Of a stretch of 64,000 bases of DNA, positions 11,401 to 23,346 are shown in pieces (the first letter of the stretch is position 1; each line of letters begins with the position of its first letter). The stretch is taken from positions 4,340,001 through 4,404,000 of the forward strand of contig CM065307.1 in assembly GCA_033032175.1 (NCBI GenBank), given 5' to 3'. Position numbers and translations under genes: made by a program. Under the pieces are notes generated by a model, which saw only the letters and a program-made list of their open reading frames with translations, did not search any database and was not told where the DNA came from. The stretch is from Saturnia japonica (Eukaryota; Arthropoda; Insecta; Lepidoptera; Saturniidae).

Positions 11401-12130
11401 GCCAGGACAGGCCTGAAGAAGATATTATAAGTAATTCAAATGTAAATTCGATGATATCTTTTTTAAAGCTCTTTCGACTTAGTATTTGTAAACTGTATCT
11501 ATTTAATTAATTGATGTATTATAGGCTTATAAATAACAATTTCCTTAAAACATAGATTTTATTAAATTATATTATGTTCTACTTAAAGCAAAGTACACGG
11601 GAAACTTTTCTTTGAGTGTTCTTGCTACAAAGCGAAATCTACGTCGTCGGATCCTTGTAAAATAAGCGAACTGTAAAATTTGTTCTTACTAAAGACGCAA
11701 GCTATATTTTACAAAAAAAGTCAACAATTTATACTTTATATTTTCATTCTAAAATTTAATTAGCTTTTAGAAAATACTGACTGTTAATTATTATTCATAG
11801 TAATACAAACTTAATTATTATAATAAAAAAGAAACAAGAACCACACTGCAACAAAAAAAAACACAACTCAAAAAATTAATATATTTTTGCTTTTTATTTC
11901 TTTCCTAAACTCTGAACTTAAATATTATATAGCCTAATTAAGTAGAATTTAGCGACACCTCGTATTCTAAAATTAATCAAGCCATTTATTTTGTCGTCGA
12001 GTGATAACATACCTAATAAAATGTACTTTCTTAAATAAATATTATTTTACTGAAAGCATTTCATTTAAACTATTTGTCTATGTTGCGTCAATAGTGGAGA
12101 ACATAAGCTTCAAAATCATTAATTTTAAAA
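11401..12130. other. AT-rich sequence, no gene recognised
   Basis: Nothing beyond A/T runs and short chance ORFs. Confidence 0.6.
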
Positions 12131-12400
12131 GCATTGATGGCTGAGTGGTCTGCTTTGATCGACGTAAGTTCGAATCCTTTGCAATGAGAAAACCATAGCA
12201 TTGTAGTAGGGCTTTTTCTAATTCGCATCTGACTAGCTATCATCCTCAAGTAGAAAATCTATCACCAAGCACTAATAGGTGTATTTCGACAGCAGCACTT
12301 GAGAGTCAATCTTCTACTAGGTTTAGCGTGATACCATCTCGGGCCATATCGTCGTTTAAGAATATGTAAGATTGTGATCACAACGCTCAAAAGATAAAAG
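12131..12400 (+). mobile_element. tRNA-derived SINE, family A
   Basis: TTGATGGCTGAGTGGTCTGC followed by GATCGACGTAAGTTCGAATCC gives the tRNA-like head. AAACCATAGCATTGTAGTAGG and CATCCTCAAGTAGAAAATCT match the body of the 4911 copy. Slightly shortened relative to that copy. Confidence 0.7.
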
Positions 12401-12984
12401 AAAAATGATTGTTGAAGAATTAAGGGAGATGTAGCATTGCCACAAAGAAACATTTGGAAAATAATATATTTAGATAGTATACATTTTAAAAATCAGGTAA
12501 GGAAACTTGTCATTGATAAAGGAGACTTTCCTCTGATAGACATACAAAAGTAATTGTTATAACTGGCCATTTAAGGGGAGGTAATTTTTCATTAAAACCA
12601 ATACAAATTCCATCAGTGAACGTCTCAAAATGGCTTAGTAAATAGCTTACCTAACCTAAATACAGTTCGGAATATAAAATTTATAAGAATCTATTCCACA
12701 GCAAACAGAATTCGTATCCGAGCTCGGCAAAGATCCAATTCAGCGGATCGACTCGCAAAAACCGACATCTATCACTAATATTGCGAAGCCTCTCACCGCA
12801 GTTATGAAAAGAGACGAATTTGGTATTAAATGTAAGGTATTTTTTAATTTACTTTTTTTTATTTGTGTTTGTATTACATGCTTTCTTGCATCGTTCATCT
12901 GATTTTTTAATATAGCATCTCGGCAAATTGACGGCAATGCCCGTTGCACAATACAATCCAAACTACGGCGATCACTGACAGCTG
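12401..12984. other. No gene recognised
   Basis: Unassigned sequence between two SINEs. The longest minus-strand frame overlaps the start of the SINE at 12985 and shows no family motif. Confidence 0.5.
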
Positions 12985-13262
12985 AGCATACCATCACGCC
13001 TGTATTCCCCGAAGGGTTAGGCAGAGGTGTACTAATATACTATACTTACAATATACACCCACAGTTCACCGAGTATGTTTTTAGGTCCCATGTAATTGGG
13101 GGCGAGCCTATTGACGTTAATCGGGCACGAAGCCAAATTCCGAGCTGCTACTGAGAATTTCATAGGAAAAACACAATAACACTTTGCTCGACCTAGGAAT
13201 TGAACCCAGGACCTCGATTATAGCAGTCGCGCTTACGACCACTAGACTAACGAGGCAGCAAT
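12985..13262 (-). mobile_element. tRNA-derived SINE, family B
   Basis: On the minus strand the head at 13260 reads TGCCTCGTTAGTCTAGTGGTC and is followed by CGAGGTCCTGGGTTCAATTCC. This resembles a tRNA-Asp or similar tRNA, with clear A- and B-box positions. The body ends CTTCGGGGAATACAGGCGTG. A second copy lies on the plus strand at 61646-61915 with the same order of motifs. Confidence 0.8.
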
Positions 13263-13299
13263 CTATCGGTTATGCCGGCTTGCAAAAATATCACTTCAC

Positions 13300-13600
13300 G
13301 TTACACTTAAAGACCTGCTGTCGTGAGGAGAAAACTCGCTGGCCGGTACATGGTTCCAGTTTCACTGTACGTTACAGTACGATAAAGTTAAGAAATAGAG
13401 TCCTTTTTCGTTCGTACCGAGTTGGAGGTTAACGTAACATAGGGAATTAGATTGAACAGCTCTTCAAAATATTCACCATGAAACAGACAATTGAACAGGC
13501 TAAGTGAGGCAATGTTCCCAGGTCGCTGCAGCGCTTTGATGTATTTGGTAACGTCTGCATCATTAACAATGCGGCCAGCCCGTATCTAAAATCTGATTAA
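13300..13600 (-). pseudogene. Non-LTR retrotransposon RT C-terminal relic
   Basis: The minus strand encodes, with interruptions, a stretch resembling the C-terminal end of lepidopteran LINE ORF2 proteins. It has an ALQRPGNIASLSLFN-like segment followed by LFHGEYFEELFNLIP, the counterpart of the better-conserved YNGECSKEIFD-type motif at 53285-53750. Stops follow within 60 residues. The family is Jockey/CR1-like by resemblance only. It cannot be functional. Confidence 0.6.
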
Positions 13601-14604
13601 GTTTGCGTGAAGGTTACTGATGCAATATTTTTAATGTAATATGATTGCGTGATCGATGCGTGCGAGTTTATTTCAACAAATGATTGTATTTCATACAATT
13701 TTAATGATTTAAACATATTATAAAATCCGTGTAATTATGGGCTTGACTTAGTCGATAAATTATACAGGTTTATTGCTTTACGCTTTATATAATGAGCACA
13801 CATAATGATTGGTAATAACTAATTACAGTTACGTCTCAATATCACATTTGAAGTAAATTGCCTCTCACCGTTGGGCTCCCTGCGCTTTATAGGAGCACCG
13901 CCGTCGCACCGCCAACGCGCTGGCTGAATAAATTAGTTTTTTGGGTCATAAAATGCAAGCCATGTCTTGAATTCATTATAATATCTTCAAGGGTTCGGTC
14001 CAATTATATTATAAACGCCTTTACTTATAATATCATTGGTTCGGTCGCATTGAATTTAATACAAGAATAAAAATAATGTGCCAAGACAATATCAAACAAT
14101 AAAGAAATAGAAATCAATTAAAACAAAAAAGTATCACACGATGCTTGAACACCGGCGCCGTACAACGAGCGATCGCATGATGTTACGTGACATACGATAG
14201 TAGAATCCCCGCCGCGGAGAATCAGTAGACAGTCTTATAGTGTGTGTTGATACAATAGTTTTATGAACTGAATCCGAGAAAAGATATAAGCTCCATATAA
14301 TTACGTTTTTCTGTGGGGACCAAGCAATAATAAAAAAATATAATTAAAAAAAATAAAAGACAACATACATTTAATTCAGATAAGATACATAGTCACCGTG
14401 GAACATTAAAAGCGTTTTCATGTAAACGAAATGACTTTCAGTATTTTCACATCAATATTTACTGATTTCACGATAACATCATAATCAATTTATATAAAAA
14501 TTATTCAAAATTCTTGAACTACCTTTATAAACTCTCATTTTGAGCTGAAATTCATTGAGTTTTTTATGTATACAGAAATAAACCATATCAAAAGAAAAAA
14601 ATAT
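13601..14604. other. No gene recognised
   Basis: Unassigned. A GC-richer patch at 14140-14240 (CCGGCGCCGTACAACGAGCG) has no ORF or repeat partner that I can support. Confidence 0.5.
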
Positions 14605-14958
14605 ATGTGTGCAAATCACACGTGGTAGAAGTGAAACCTTCACATTTATGTTTTTTTTTAATTCAGAAAATGATCAAATACACACTAATTTAAAGTTTAT
14701 GAAATGTACATACAAGTACTCACAATCATTATTCACAATATCATTTTCAAATAGTGCATTTGAAATATCCATGGTAATCTAAAACAATATAAATCAGTAA
14801 CAGAATGTCATAAATGTTGTCTAAAAAGTTTTTGTTTCGTGCCTTTTTGGTGAGGTAATAAATTGCATTATTGCGTGGCAACAAACAAACAACAAAAATC
14901 TTTCGCTTTTTCGTTTTATCGACTTTCAAATCACAACGATGCTAAAAATAAGTTTTCA
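14605..14958. repeat. Dispersed repeat, copy 2, inverted relative to 80-580
   Basis: The reverse complement matches 80-580 over most of its length, including TGCCACGCAATAATG, AAAAAGGCACGA.ACAAAAAC, ACCATGGATATTTCAAAT and TGATTGTGAGTACTTGTATG. It lacks the internal 110-bp duplication of copy 1. Confidence 0.65.
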
Positions 14959-16246
14959 CTTTAAAAAAAAAATCGGCCATTTTTAGAATTCTTAAAAATA
15001 AAGACCAACTAATAAATCAAATTTAATCTAGCTACTTTTGGATGACAGCCCTTAAACTAACATATTTTTTATACGAGTCGATAAAAGAAATAGTACATTT
15101 TTTGTGTCACCATTAAATAATTAGATTATTAATTAGTTTAGTGTTACACTAAAATTAGGAAAGATTACATTAAAAAACGTATCTTAATTAAGTCGTAAAT
15201 AAACAACACCGGTGTCGTCCTCTGTAACAAATACCACGTAAAACTAAGCCTAGGTTACCTCACTCATTGTTAATTAATTCATACACAGTAATATCATGAC
15301 ACAATAATCTTGCTTTGACATCGAATTAAGGCTTAGAAATGTCATCTGGGACCCGACCTTTAATACAAATAATTCACACGCTGCCTACGCTCGGGACGTT
15401 TTATTAGGCGAAGGTAATTTATAGTTCAGGTTTGATATTGTTAATGTATGGAATTTGCGTAGAGGGTATAACTAAAAGATTTAGGTATATGAATTAGACT
15501 TTTACTAGCATCTAAAAGTGCGACATTAAAAAAATATGAAGAACGAAATATTTAAAAAATATGAAGATCAAAAGAGAAAATAGGCTATTTCGTGGTTATT
15601 TCAAATGAGAATAAAGTAAATTGACATATAATTGTATATCTGAGATTTAACAGTGTTTTATGTGAGCACACAATGGTAAATTATAAGGAAATTGAAGAAA
15701 ATTATAACAATAATTTAAAATTTCTCACACCCGTTTACACGATCTGTCAGTCTGTTTACTTCTTTGTCTACCGGTATTTCCTTACAATGGAAATGAATGT
15801 ATGTGCAGCTATCGGCTATCCCTTTCTTCCTTTATCTTTCGGTGTATTCTACATAATATGTGGCTAAATAAGATATAATTTAAATGTTTCGTTTAAAAGT
15901 CCGACCCTGAGGTAGCGACAAAAAATCGTATTAGGAATAATATCAGTGGAAAGGTTTCTTCGTACCACGCCCGAATATAGAACGAAAGCGATTAATATGA
16001 AAATAATTTATTTGACAAAACTTTATCCAGCAAAAAGTTATAAGGTCGGGATAATATAAGCTGAGGCTTTTTCCGACGAGTTACCATTTAATAGGTTTTA
16101 CACTTAAATTACTTTGATGATTGGGATCTTTTGTCTATGTCTACTTAAAATAACAGTAGTCAGAAATAACTAAAGACAGTTTCGCGACAATCAAAACAAC
16201 TGAATATCCAATCTGTTTGGACACAAACCAATATGATACAATTAAA
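14959..16246. other. AT-rich sequence, no gene recognised
   Basis: Left flank of the LTR element. Short ORFs only, none with a recognisable motif. Confidence 0.6.
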
Positions 16247-16250
16247 GTAC
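16247..16250. repeat. Target-site duplication GTAC (left)
   Basis: GTAC directly before the left LTR, repeated directly after the right LTR at 24561-24564. Four-base duplications are usual for Gypsy-type integrases. Confidence 0.85.
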
Positions 16251-16477
16251 TGTTAGGACGACCGTCTGTGGGTCCTTTTTTAAATAAAAAAAGACAAAGT
16301 TCACACACACACTTTTATTGTTCACATGAAATACAGCAGGTATATTGACACGACAAGAGACGACTGTCTTTGATTAAAGATGGATAATGACTACTGCTTA
16401 TTATAATAAACGTGCATTTATATAGAAACAAAATATGCTGACTTATAGTTTTAAGTGAATATTATAAGTTCATAACA
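16251..16477 (-). repeat. 3' LTR (left copy)
   Basis: 227 bp, differing from the right copy at one position (C here, T in the other copy, near base 13). On the minus strand it carries CTATATAAATG (TATA box, near 16425-16413) and downstream CAATAAAAG (poly(A) signal, near 16320-16311), as expected for U3-R. The ends are inverted TGTTA/TAACA. Confidence 0.95.
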
Positions 16478-16490
16478 TCTCCCCCCTTTT
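16478..16490 (-). other. Polypurine tract for plus-strand DNA priming
   Basis: On the minus strand, AAAAGGGGGGAGA lies immediately before the TG of the 3' LTR. This is the position and composition of a retroelement polypurine tract. Confidence 0.9.
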
Positions 16491-16759
16491 GACGGAGGTT
16501 ATCCTTTAAGATAAACGAAGGACAATACAAACAATTTAAGGTTGTCCTGAAAATTAAAAATTTGTCAAAGTTAAAATTATTTTATAATGTTCATTAACAC
16601 TTTCATATACAGTAAAGACAAAAATAGAGAAATAGAATTACTACTAGCTTAATATACTAAAAGTTACATAAAAACTTATTTAAAATATAGGTAAACACAA
16701 AACACAGTAACAGAAATTAATAAATAATATTTATAATTTATTTATAGACAGTAATTTTG

Positions 16760-18118
16760 TTAATAGTTCCTTATGTTTCTAGTTGATCTTTCATCTGTTT
16801 TACTATAACTAGTTAGAGGAAGTGGTAAAGATTTTGTTGACTTATAGTCTTCATCTGATGACGAAATGTTAGTCATCTCTAAAGAGTTTGAAAATTTAGG
16901 CTTGTGCCTGATTGATTTCTTATTGTTGCATTGATTGAATATTTGAATGCAACAACCTTGGCTTTTTGACCTATGGTTTTTAAAACATATACACATTTTG
17001 TAACAAACATATAATAATAAAAAAACAATTAGAATATACGTGAAAGTAGAATAGTATGTTCCATATTTAATAAAATGTGATTCTTTTTCAAGTTGGTTTA
17101 TCTCGTTTTCGAGATTATCCATATGATGAGTAGCGAACTTTAAAGAATCTAAATTGATTTTCGATAGTGAAATCGGAGAAAGATATGGTGACGTATTATT
17201 AAAAATATCTTTCTTGCAACAGTCATCATTTGTTATATCAAAATTAATATTATCTAAATTAGACTTTATAATAAACGAATAAGAGCTACTTGGCAACAAC
17301 TGGATTGTTTTAGAGTAACTGTTACAATTTTCTGTAAGTTTGACAATTCCTGTGCCGACAATGGAATGATCAGTTACATCATCGTCACATTTGATAGTAA
17401 TTTTATTTATGTCTGACTGAACATAGATCCATTTATTATTAAGAAGTAATTGCCATATATCTATATGACCATATAAGAATTTAGCACTACATTCAGAAGG
17501 TAAAGACAGTATTACTTCCGTTAATAATTTCTATTCACAATTAGGATTACTTATGCTAGAAAATATAGAAGTAAGTTCACAAATAGAATAATTAATATTT
17601 ATAGTTTTACAAACATCTAAGTTGTCCAACATAGTATAATGCATTCGATCATCACTTAGAGCTATATAAGAATTAGTAGGCTGAATTAACGCGAATGTGT
17701 TGATATGTGATTCGTCATGAGGTGTAGGTAGAGGTATGTTTTTGTAAATAGTATACTTGTCTGGTGTTATCAGTGGAACTTGTTGAATAAAAACAATCTT
17801 ATTATTATAGAAATAGGAGTTAAGTTTAGACACGTCGATTAAAGAATGAATATTATTTATGCTTAATTGTACTGGAAAATCTAGTCGTTTATTTATTTGA
17901 TTAGCGTGTTTAGACAATTCATTAAAAAGGTTTGATGGACTTATTATACTACGATGTAAAACATTGACCTTAGAAAATAAAATTGCATTTAGCGTAGTAC
18001 CTAATAAATTAGAAACAACAAAGAACTTTCAATTAAATTAAGTAAAGAAGTAATTTTAAAAATATAATTAAATAAATTATCATTATTAGAGATTTGAGAA
18101 ATTATGTTATTTATGTTG
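16760..18118 (-). pseudogene. Env-like third ORF, apparently N-terminally short
   Basis: Follows pol directly. The C-terminal part (17299-16760 and upstream in the same frame) holds a cysteine-containing ectodomain, then one hydrophobic segment of about 20 residues (around YILIVFLLLYVCYK), then a polar cytoplasmic tail of about 75 residues. A second open segment at 17917-17531 precedes it in a different frame, so at least one frame change lies between them. This layout resembles the membrane-anchored half of insect errantivirus envelope proteins related to baculovirus F. No signal peptide, furin-type site or fusion-peptide-like stretch was recognised between the end of pol and 17917. The N-terminal part is therefore deleted or too altered to see. 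Not an intact gene. Confidence 0.65.
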
Positions 18119-19408
18119 TTAAGAAGTTGTAGCAGGTTTAATTTCATTTGTGTGGTATTTAATGTGTTTACGTCCTACGAGTAGAGTGACGTTGTGCTTA
18201 TTGTGCACTTTAATAATTTTATAGGGGCCTTTCTATATAGGCGATAGAGCCTTTCTTAATCTGTGATGGTGTTTAAGATACACCATATCACCTGTTTTAT
18301 AACTTACATCTCGGGAACTAGTATCATAATACCTTTTCGATCTTTCTTTACTGTTAATAATATTTTGAATAGCCTTTTCTCGACTAAAACGCATTCTGTA
18401 TTGTAGAGCGCGTATGTATTCATGATAAGTTGTGCTATTAGAAGTTTCATATAAGGAATTTGGTATAGTGGGTTTATAACCATATAATAATTCGTAAGGT
18501 GTAAAGTTAGTAGTACAGTGTGGAGTAGTATTGTAAGCTAAGATTGCAGTAAACAAATAACAATGCCAATCGTTTTGATTTTCATTGACAAATGATTTTA
18601 GGTATTCCTTCAAGGTTGCATGTGACCGTTCAAGGGCACCATTTGTTTGTGGATGATATGGAGTAGAAAAAAGTGACTTAATTTTTAAGATTTCTATCAG
18701 TTGTTTAAATAATTCTGAGGTAAAACAAGTAGCGAGATCTGTTAAAATAGTTTTAGGAAAACCGAAAAGAGATATAAAATGAACGAGGTTTCTGGCTATC
18801 TCCTCACTAGTAGCTGAAGTCATCGGATAAGCGCTAGAAAATTTAGTAAGATCATCTTGAAGTGTTAAGATGAATTTAAAATTTTGGAAACCCGCGTCGG
18901 GTAAAGGACCTACGATATCTAGAGATAATCGCTCAAACGGTTTAGTAGATGTAGAAGTTATTTCCATCGGGGCTTTATTTGATTTCCTCAATGGTTTATT
19001 AATTTGACAGAGTTTACATTTCTTTACATAGTTCTCGATATCTGAACGCATGCCTTTCCAGTAGTAGGCAGCTTTAATTCTTGAATACATTCGTTTTGAT
19101 CCTGGGTGACCAGCGATAGTAGAATCGTGATTTTCTTTTAATATTTTTGGAATTTCGACAGGAGTAGGGTATATTAGTTGATTTTTATAAATATAAATTT
19201 TTATTTTAGTGTTATGAAAGACGTAGGAAATCATATTGTATATTTTAGTATAAGCTAATTTCGTAAAAGAATCAGAGAAATCAGGTAAAGCGAGTTCCGA
19301 AATACCGGTGTGATCATTTAAGATTTTATCTCTTAATTTTATTAATAAGTTATAGATGTTTTTATACTTTGTATCCTCGTAATGATGGACTTTAGTATAT
19401 AAAAACAA
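18119..19408 (-). pseudogene. Pol: integrase region
   Basis: Open from 19408 to an in-frame TAG at 18233, with integrase-like coding continuing in the same frame to a TAA at 18119. Visible are the zinc-binding HHCC region (H-x4-H in the HDSTIAGHPG segment, then CKLCQ), the catalytic core with LSLDIVGPLP and YHPQTNGALERSHATLK (final glutamate of the D,D-35-E triad), and a basic C-terminal part. One core position reads LTDLATCF, where many relatives have a different residue order. The upstream junction with RNase H is out of frame at an A10 run (plus-strand T10, 19415-19424). Integrase joins the DNA copy to the host chromosome. This copy is interrupted. Confidence 0.85.
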
Positions 19409-19733
19409 AATTAGTTTTTTTTTTATCGTTTATGCATTGAATAGTAAAAGGTTCACGTTCGGAATTTAACAACTCAGCGGAATTATTGAGTTGCGATAAT
19501 ATTTCTTCGCAATGCGGTATAGATGAGTCAAAGTCTAAAGAGACAGGACACACGATTGTTTTTATGTTTGTAAAGTGTAATGGTTGAGTCCGTTCTTCAA
19601 TAATTGTATTTGAATCTGGAAGTTTATTTGTGAATTGACCTTTGAAATAATTTTCGTAACTAGAATTGTTTAATTGTGAATGAGTTAAAGTGTTTACAGG
19701 ATTACGGGATAAAGCATCCGCATTAGCATTAAT

Positions 19734-21620
19734 TCAACCTGGCTTATAAATAATTTCATAGTCGTATTCTTCTAGTTTTAATCGCCAGCGAAGTAAACGT
19801 CCACCTGGATCTTTAGCATTAAATAACCATGTGAGGGGACGGTGATCTGTAACTATTTTGAAATGGTAGCCGTAAAGATATGGTCGAAACGTGTTTACAC
19901 CAAAAATAATAGCAAGAAGTTCCTTTTCTGTCGTGGAATAGTTACCTTCTTGTCGATTTAAAGTACGGGATGCAAGCGATAGGCTTATCTTTGCCAATTT
20001 CGCCTTGTGATAAAATTGCGCTGACAGCATAATTAGAAGAATCCGTAGTAACAATAAAAGGTTTAGAGAAATCAGGATATTGTAGTAGAGGAGCTGAAAT
20101 TAATTTTTGTTTAAGAGTGTTGAAAGCTTGCTCTTGTTCATGAGACCAATAAAAATTAACATCTTTTTGTAATAAAGAGGTAAGAGGCTTTGTTATTTGA
20201 GAAAAGTTCTCAATGAAACGATGATAATAACCTGTTAATCCGAGAAAAGACTTTATGTCTTTGGGAGTTTTAGGTGTGGGAAAATGAGAAATAGCCTTGA
20301 CCTTGTCAGGGTTAGGCGAAACACCCTTGTCGGTTATGACGTGCCCAAGATAAGCAACTTCTCGTCGCAAAAACTCACATTTATCGAGCTGTAACTTTAA
20401 ATTTGCCTCTCTGAGTCTAGTAAATATAAGTTCGAGTTTCTGAATATTCGTTTCAAGGTCATGGGAATACAGGATACAGTCATCTAGATAAACATAACAA
20501 TGTAGACCTTGTAAACCTGAAAGGACTGAATTCATCATCCTTTGGAATGTGGCGGGAGCATTCTTTAAGCCAAATGGCATTATCGTAAATTCGAAATGCC
20601 CTGAAATATTATTAGTTGTGACACTGAAACCTGTTTTTTCAGCGTCTTTAGGATTTAAACATAACTGGTGGAAACTAGAGGCCAAATCTAGTGTACTAAA
20701 ATATTTTGCGTGGCCTAATTGATCTAAGATATCGATTATTAAAGGAATAGGATAAACTTCGGTAACTGTGACATCATTTAAACGACGGTAATCTATAACG
20801 ATACGCCATTTTTGTTTGCCGGAAGCATCTAGCTTCTTTGGGACTACCCAGACGGGGGCACTCCATGGAGAAATTGAAGGGCGAATAATATTTTGATCAA
20901 GCATTTTCGTGATTTGTTTTTCAACTTCGTCCTTATGTACCTCAGGAAAGCGATAGGACTTTACATGTATGGGGGCGGCATCCCCAGTATTGATAGAGTG
21001 TTGGATTATATCCGTATGTGTTAAAACTTCACCTAGATGGAACACATCGGTATATTTTGAAATACAATGCATTAAGGCTTTCTTTTCCTGTGGATTTAAA
21101 TGAGTACATCTAATTTGATCAAGAACCTTTTTAGATCTATCATAATCAAAAGAATTTAATTGTTGAATACGTTCAGTTTCAATATCGTTATAATTTGAAG
21201 CCGGGAATTCAAACGGAGTCAGTTGAACGTGATAGTTATCAACTTCAACTGCTGACTCAGTCGTATTTAAAATTGAAACATTTACTCTGTTATTGGATTT
21301 CAAACAAACAATACAATTAGCTAAAAATACGCCTTCACAAAATTTTTGATCTAATACTAAGGCTTCTTTTTGTCCGATAATATCCGACGGGTTGGAAACT
21401 CGACATTCAATAATCACCTCTGACCGCGGAGGTAGGACATATGATGGTTTACTAAAATGAATAGGAATAATGTGACCTTGTAGACTAAGTGAATTTGTAG
21501 AATATTGTACATCGATTTTGAAATGCTGAATGAGGTCGCTACCTATAATGCCATCGTAATTTAAATGAATTGTATCGTTAATCGCGTGAAATTTGTAGTC
21601 GAATATTATTCTATCGACTC
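19734..21620 (-). pseudogene. Pol: reverse transcriptase and RNase H
   Basis: The reverse transcriptase lies in the frame open to 19942. Motifs include WRIVIDYRRLN, FSTLDLASSFHQ (first catalytic aspartate), FGLKNAPATFQ and the active-site box VYLDDC. The connection domain has FLGLTGYYHRFI. RNase H begins with FIVTTDSS and continues after a frame change near 19945 in the segment ending at 19734, where EKELLAII and TDHRPLTWL are typical. An in-frame TGA at 19734 then closes that segment, although related coding continues beyond it. The function would be copying the RNA genome into DNA. The frame change and stop make this copy defective as assembled. Confidence 0.92.
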
Positions 21621-22311
21621 GAGATATTTAGCGTAATAGATCCTAGCGATTCGCAATAGGAATCGTTATCACTTAGACCTTTAAGTTTTATAGTTTCCGG
21701 CCTGAGCACTGGCTGGTTTAATAAACTCGAAAGTTTAACAATCGAAATTGATGAACCAGTGTCAATTAAAAAGCAAAGGGGCTTCTTATAAAAATTAGTT
21801 TTTAAAAATACATGAGGTAATGATATTTTATTATTAACATTATTTATAGTGTAAGGTTCCTCACGCGGACAATCTCTAGAAAAATAACTCGATGTAACAC
21901 GAGATGAGAGATTCATTTTAGGAATAAGACCGTGAGTTTGGGACTGTTTACCCTGTCCGTTGGTCTGTTTGTGAGAACCGTTTTGATTAACCTGTGTTGA
22001 CGAAAATTTAAGAACACATGGTAAAGGTCTCGTGACCTTATTGTTATGAGTGTTAGGAAATTTAGACTGAGCCGTATTATCGACCTGTGCAACCGTGAAT
22101 TGACCACAAGAGCGATGAACTTGTTGGGGCTTCAGTGAACACTCGTTTTGTTGAGGAAGTTTCTCAACATATTTATTATTACGATTATATGTCATCCGTG
22201 TTTGGAAAAACTTAGGAACACGGGATTTATTGCTAATAACAGAAGTGTTCGTGTCATTATGTTTATTACAAGGTTCCGGTAGACACGTAACCGAAACCGT
22301 TTTTAGTTTAA
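21611..22311 (-). pseudogene. Pol: N-terminal region and aspartic protease
   Basis: The pol frame is entered by a -1 shift at the heptamer at 22312-22306 and stays open to a TAG at 21611. The protease active site is LIDTGSSISIV (near residue 150 of the segment starting at 22195). The later protease part and the linker to reverse transcriptase continue in another frame from about 21620, so a frame change of one base lies near 21625. Retroelement proteases cut the Gag-Pol polyprotein. The stretch before the active site is Asn/Gln/Ser-rich and unremarkable. Confidence 0.85.
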
Positions 22312-22312
22312 A
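22272..22312 (-). promoter_or_regulatory. Programmed -1 ribosomal frameshift signal at gag-pol junction
   Basis: Read on the minus strand, the gag frame ends TTA AAC TAA. The T before it completes the slippery heptamer TTTAAAC (22312-22306) in the correct register. A 7-nt spacer (22305-22299) follows. Then a 9-bp stem, 22298-22290 pairing with 22280-22272 with one G-U pair, closes a 9-nt loop. This is the standard cassette for -1 frameshifting, and pol is in the -1 frame. Confidence 0.88.
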
Positions 22313-23346
22313 TTATTACTTTCATTATCTGCCTGACAAATATGCACATTAGAATTATTATTACCCATTGAGTTCGGTGCATGTGAAATGGGTATGGGAA
22401 TAGAATTACGCTGATAGTTGATATTATTGTTTCGAAACTTGAGTTTGCGACACTCGTTTATCAAATGACCGTGGTTTTTGCAATAACTGCATATTTTGTT
22501 CGGATTAAAGTTAGACTTGTTATGATTATTAGTAAAAGGTTTTTGATAATTATTATTATGATTATTATAATTGTTATTTGGTGAACTGGAATTAAAATTC
22601 ACGTGGTAAAATTTAGAGTTTGTACCCTTTTTATTTTTGAAACAATCGGAAGCGCTATATGACTGCTTTTATTACATATTGAACAGTTTTTATTAACGCG
22701 TGATGATAATTTCGTTAAATTATATAATTTTTCCTCTTCGATAGCGTGTGTATTGTGATAGTGTAGTAGGGTTCCTACACCGTACTATATGTGAGAAATT
22801 AGAATTGATCCCTAATAAAAACGTATTAAGAGCTAAATCCTCCATAGCGGCAACTCTGCCTGAAAGTTCATCTTTTATATCGCAGCTATAGTGTATATCG
22901 GACTGTAATCGTGTTAAACATGTTTCTACGCGTAAAGAATATTGGGATACATCTTCTGATGGTAACTGTTTACAATTTTGTAAATCTACTAGTAAATGGG
23001 TAGAGTGTTTTTTTTTCCCGAATGTATTTCTGAGAAAAAGTTTAATCTCCGACCAATTATTAAAATTTTTGAGACAACATGCTGTTTGGGCTTTGCCCTC
23101 GAGCTGTGATATGATATATTTACATAAAATGTTCTGTTGGTCTGTACTCGAAAGTGAAATTGCGTTTTCACAATTAGTTAAAAATGCTGGTAAAGTTTGC
23201 CGATCACCGTTATACGGTTTAATAAACTTTGTTAAGACTGAAAGCGAAATTTTATCAGTCATATTAGCTGATGTTTCCTCTTTAGGATTTTCGACTGCTG
23301 AATCGGAATTTTCCTCTACTTCTACTCTGTTTCTTTTAGGAGGCAT
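22303..23346 (-). pseudogene. Gag with zinc knuckles, frameshifted
   Basis: Starts MPPKRNRVEVEENSD at 23346. The first open segment (208 codons, to 22720) carries the capsid-like part, with FIKPYNGDRQTLPAFLTNCE and VDLQNCKQLPSEDV-type motifs seen in Gypsy-group Gag. The frame then changes near 22735 and again near 22645. The last segment (22602-22303) is Asn-rich and holds a clear CCHC zinc knuckle, CSYCKNHGHLINEC. A first CCHC knuckle appears just upstream, split by the second frame change. Gag would form the particle and bind RNA. The normal stop is the TAA at 22305-22303 inside the frameshift cassette. Confidence 0.88.
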
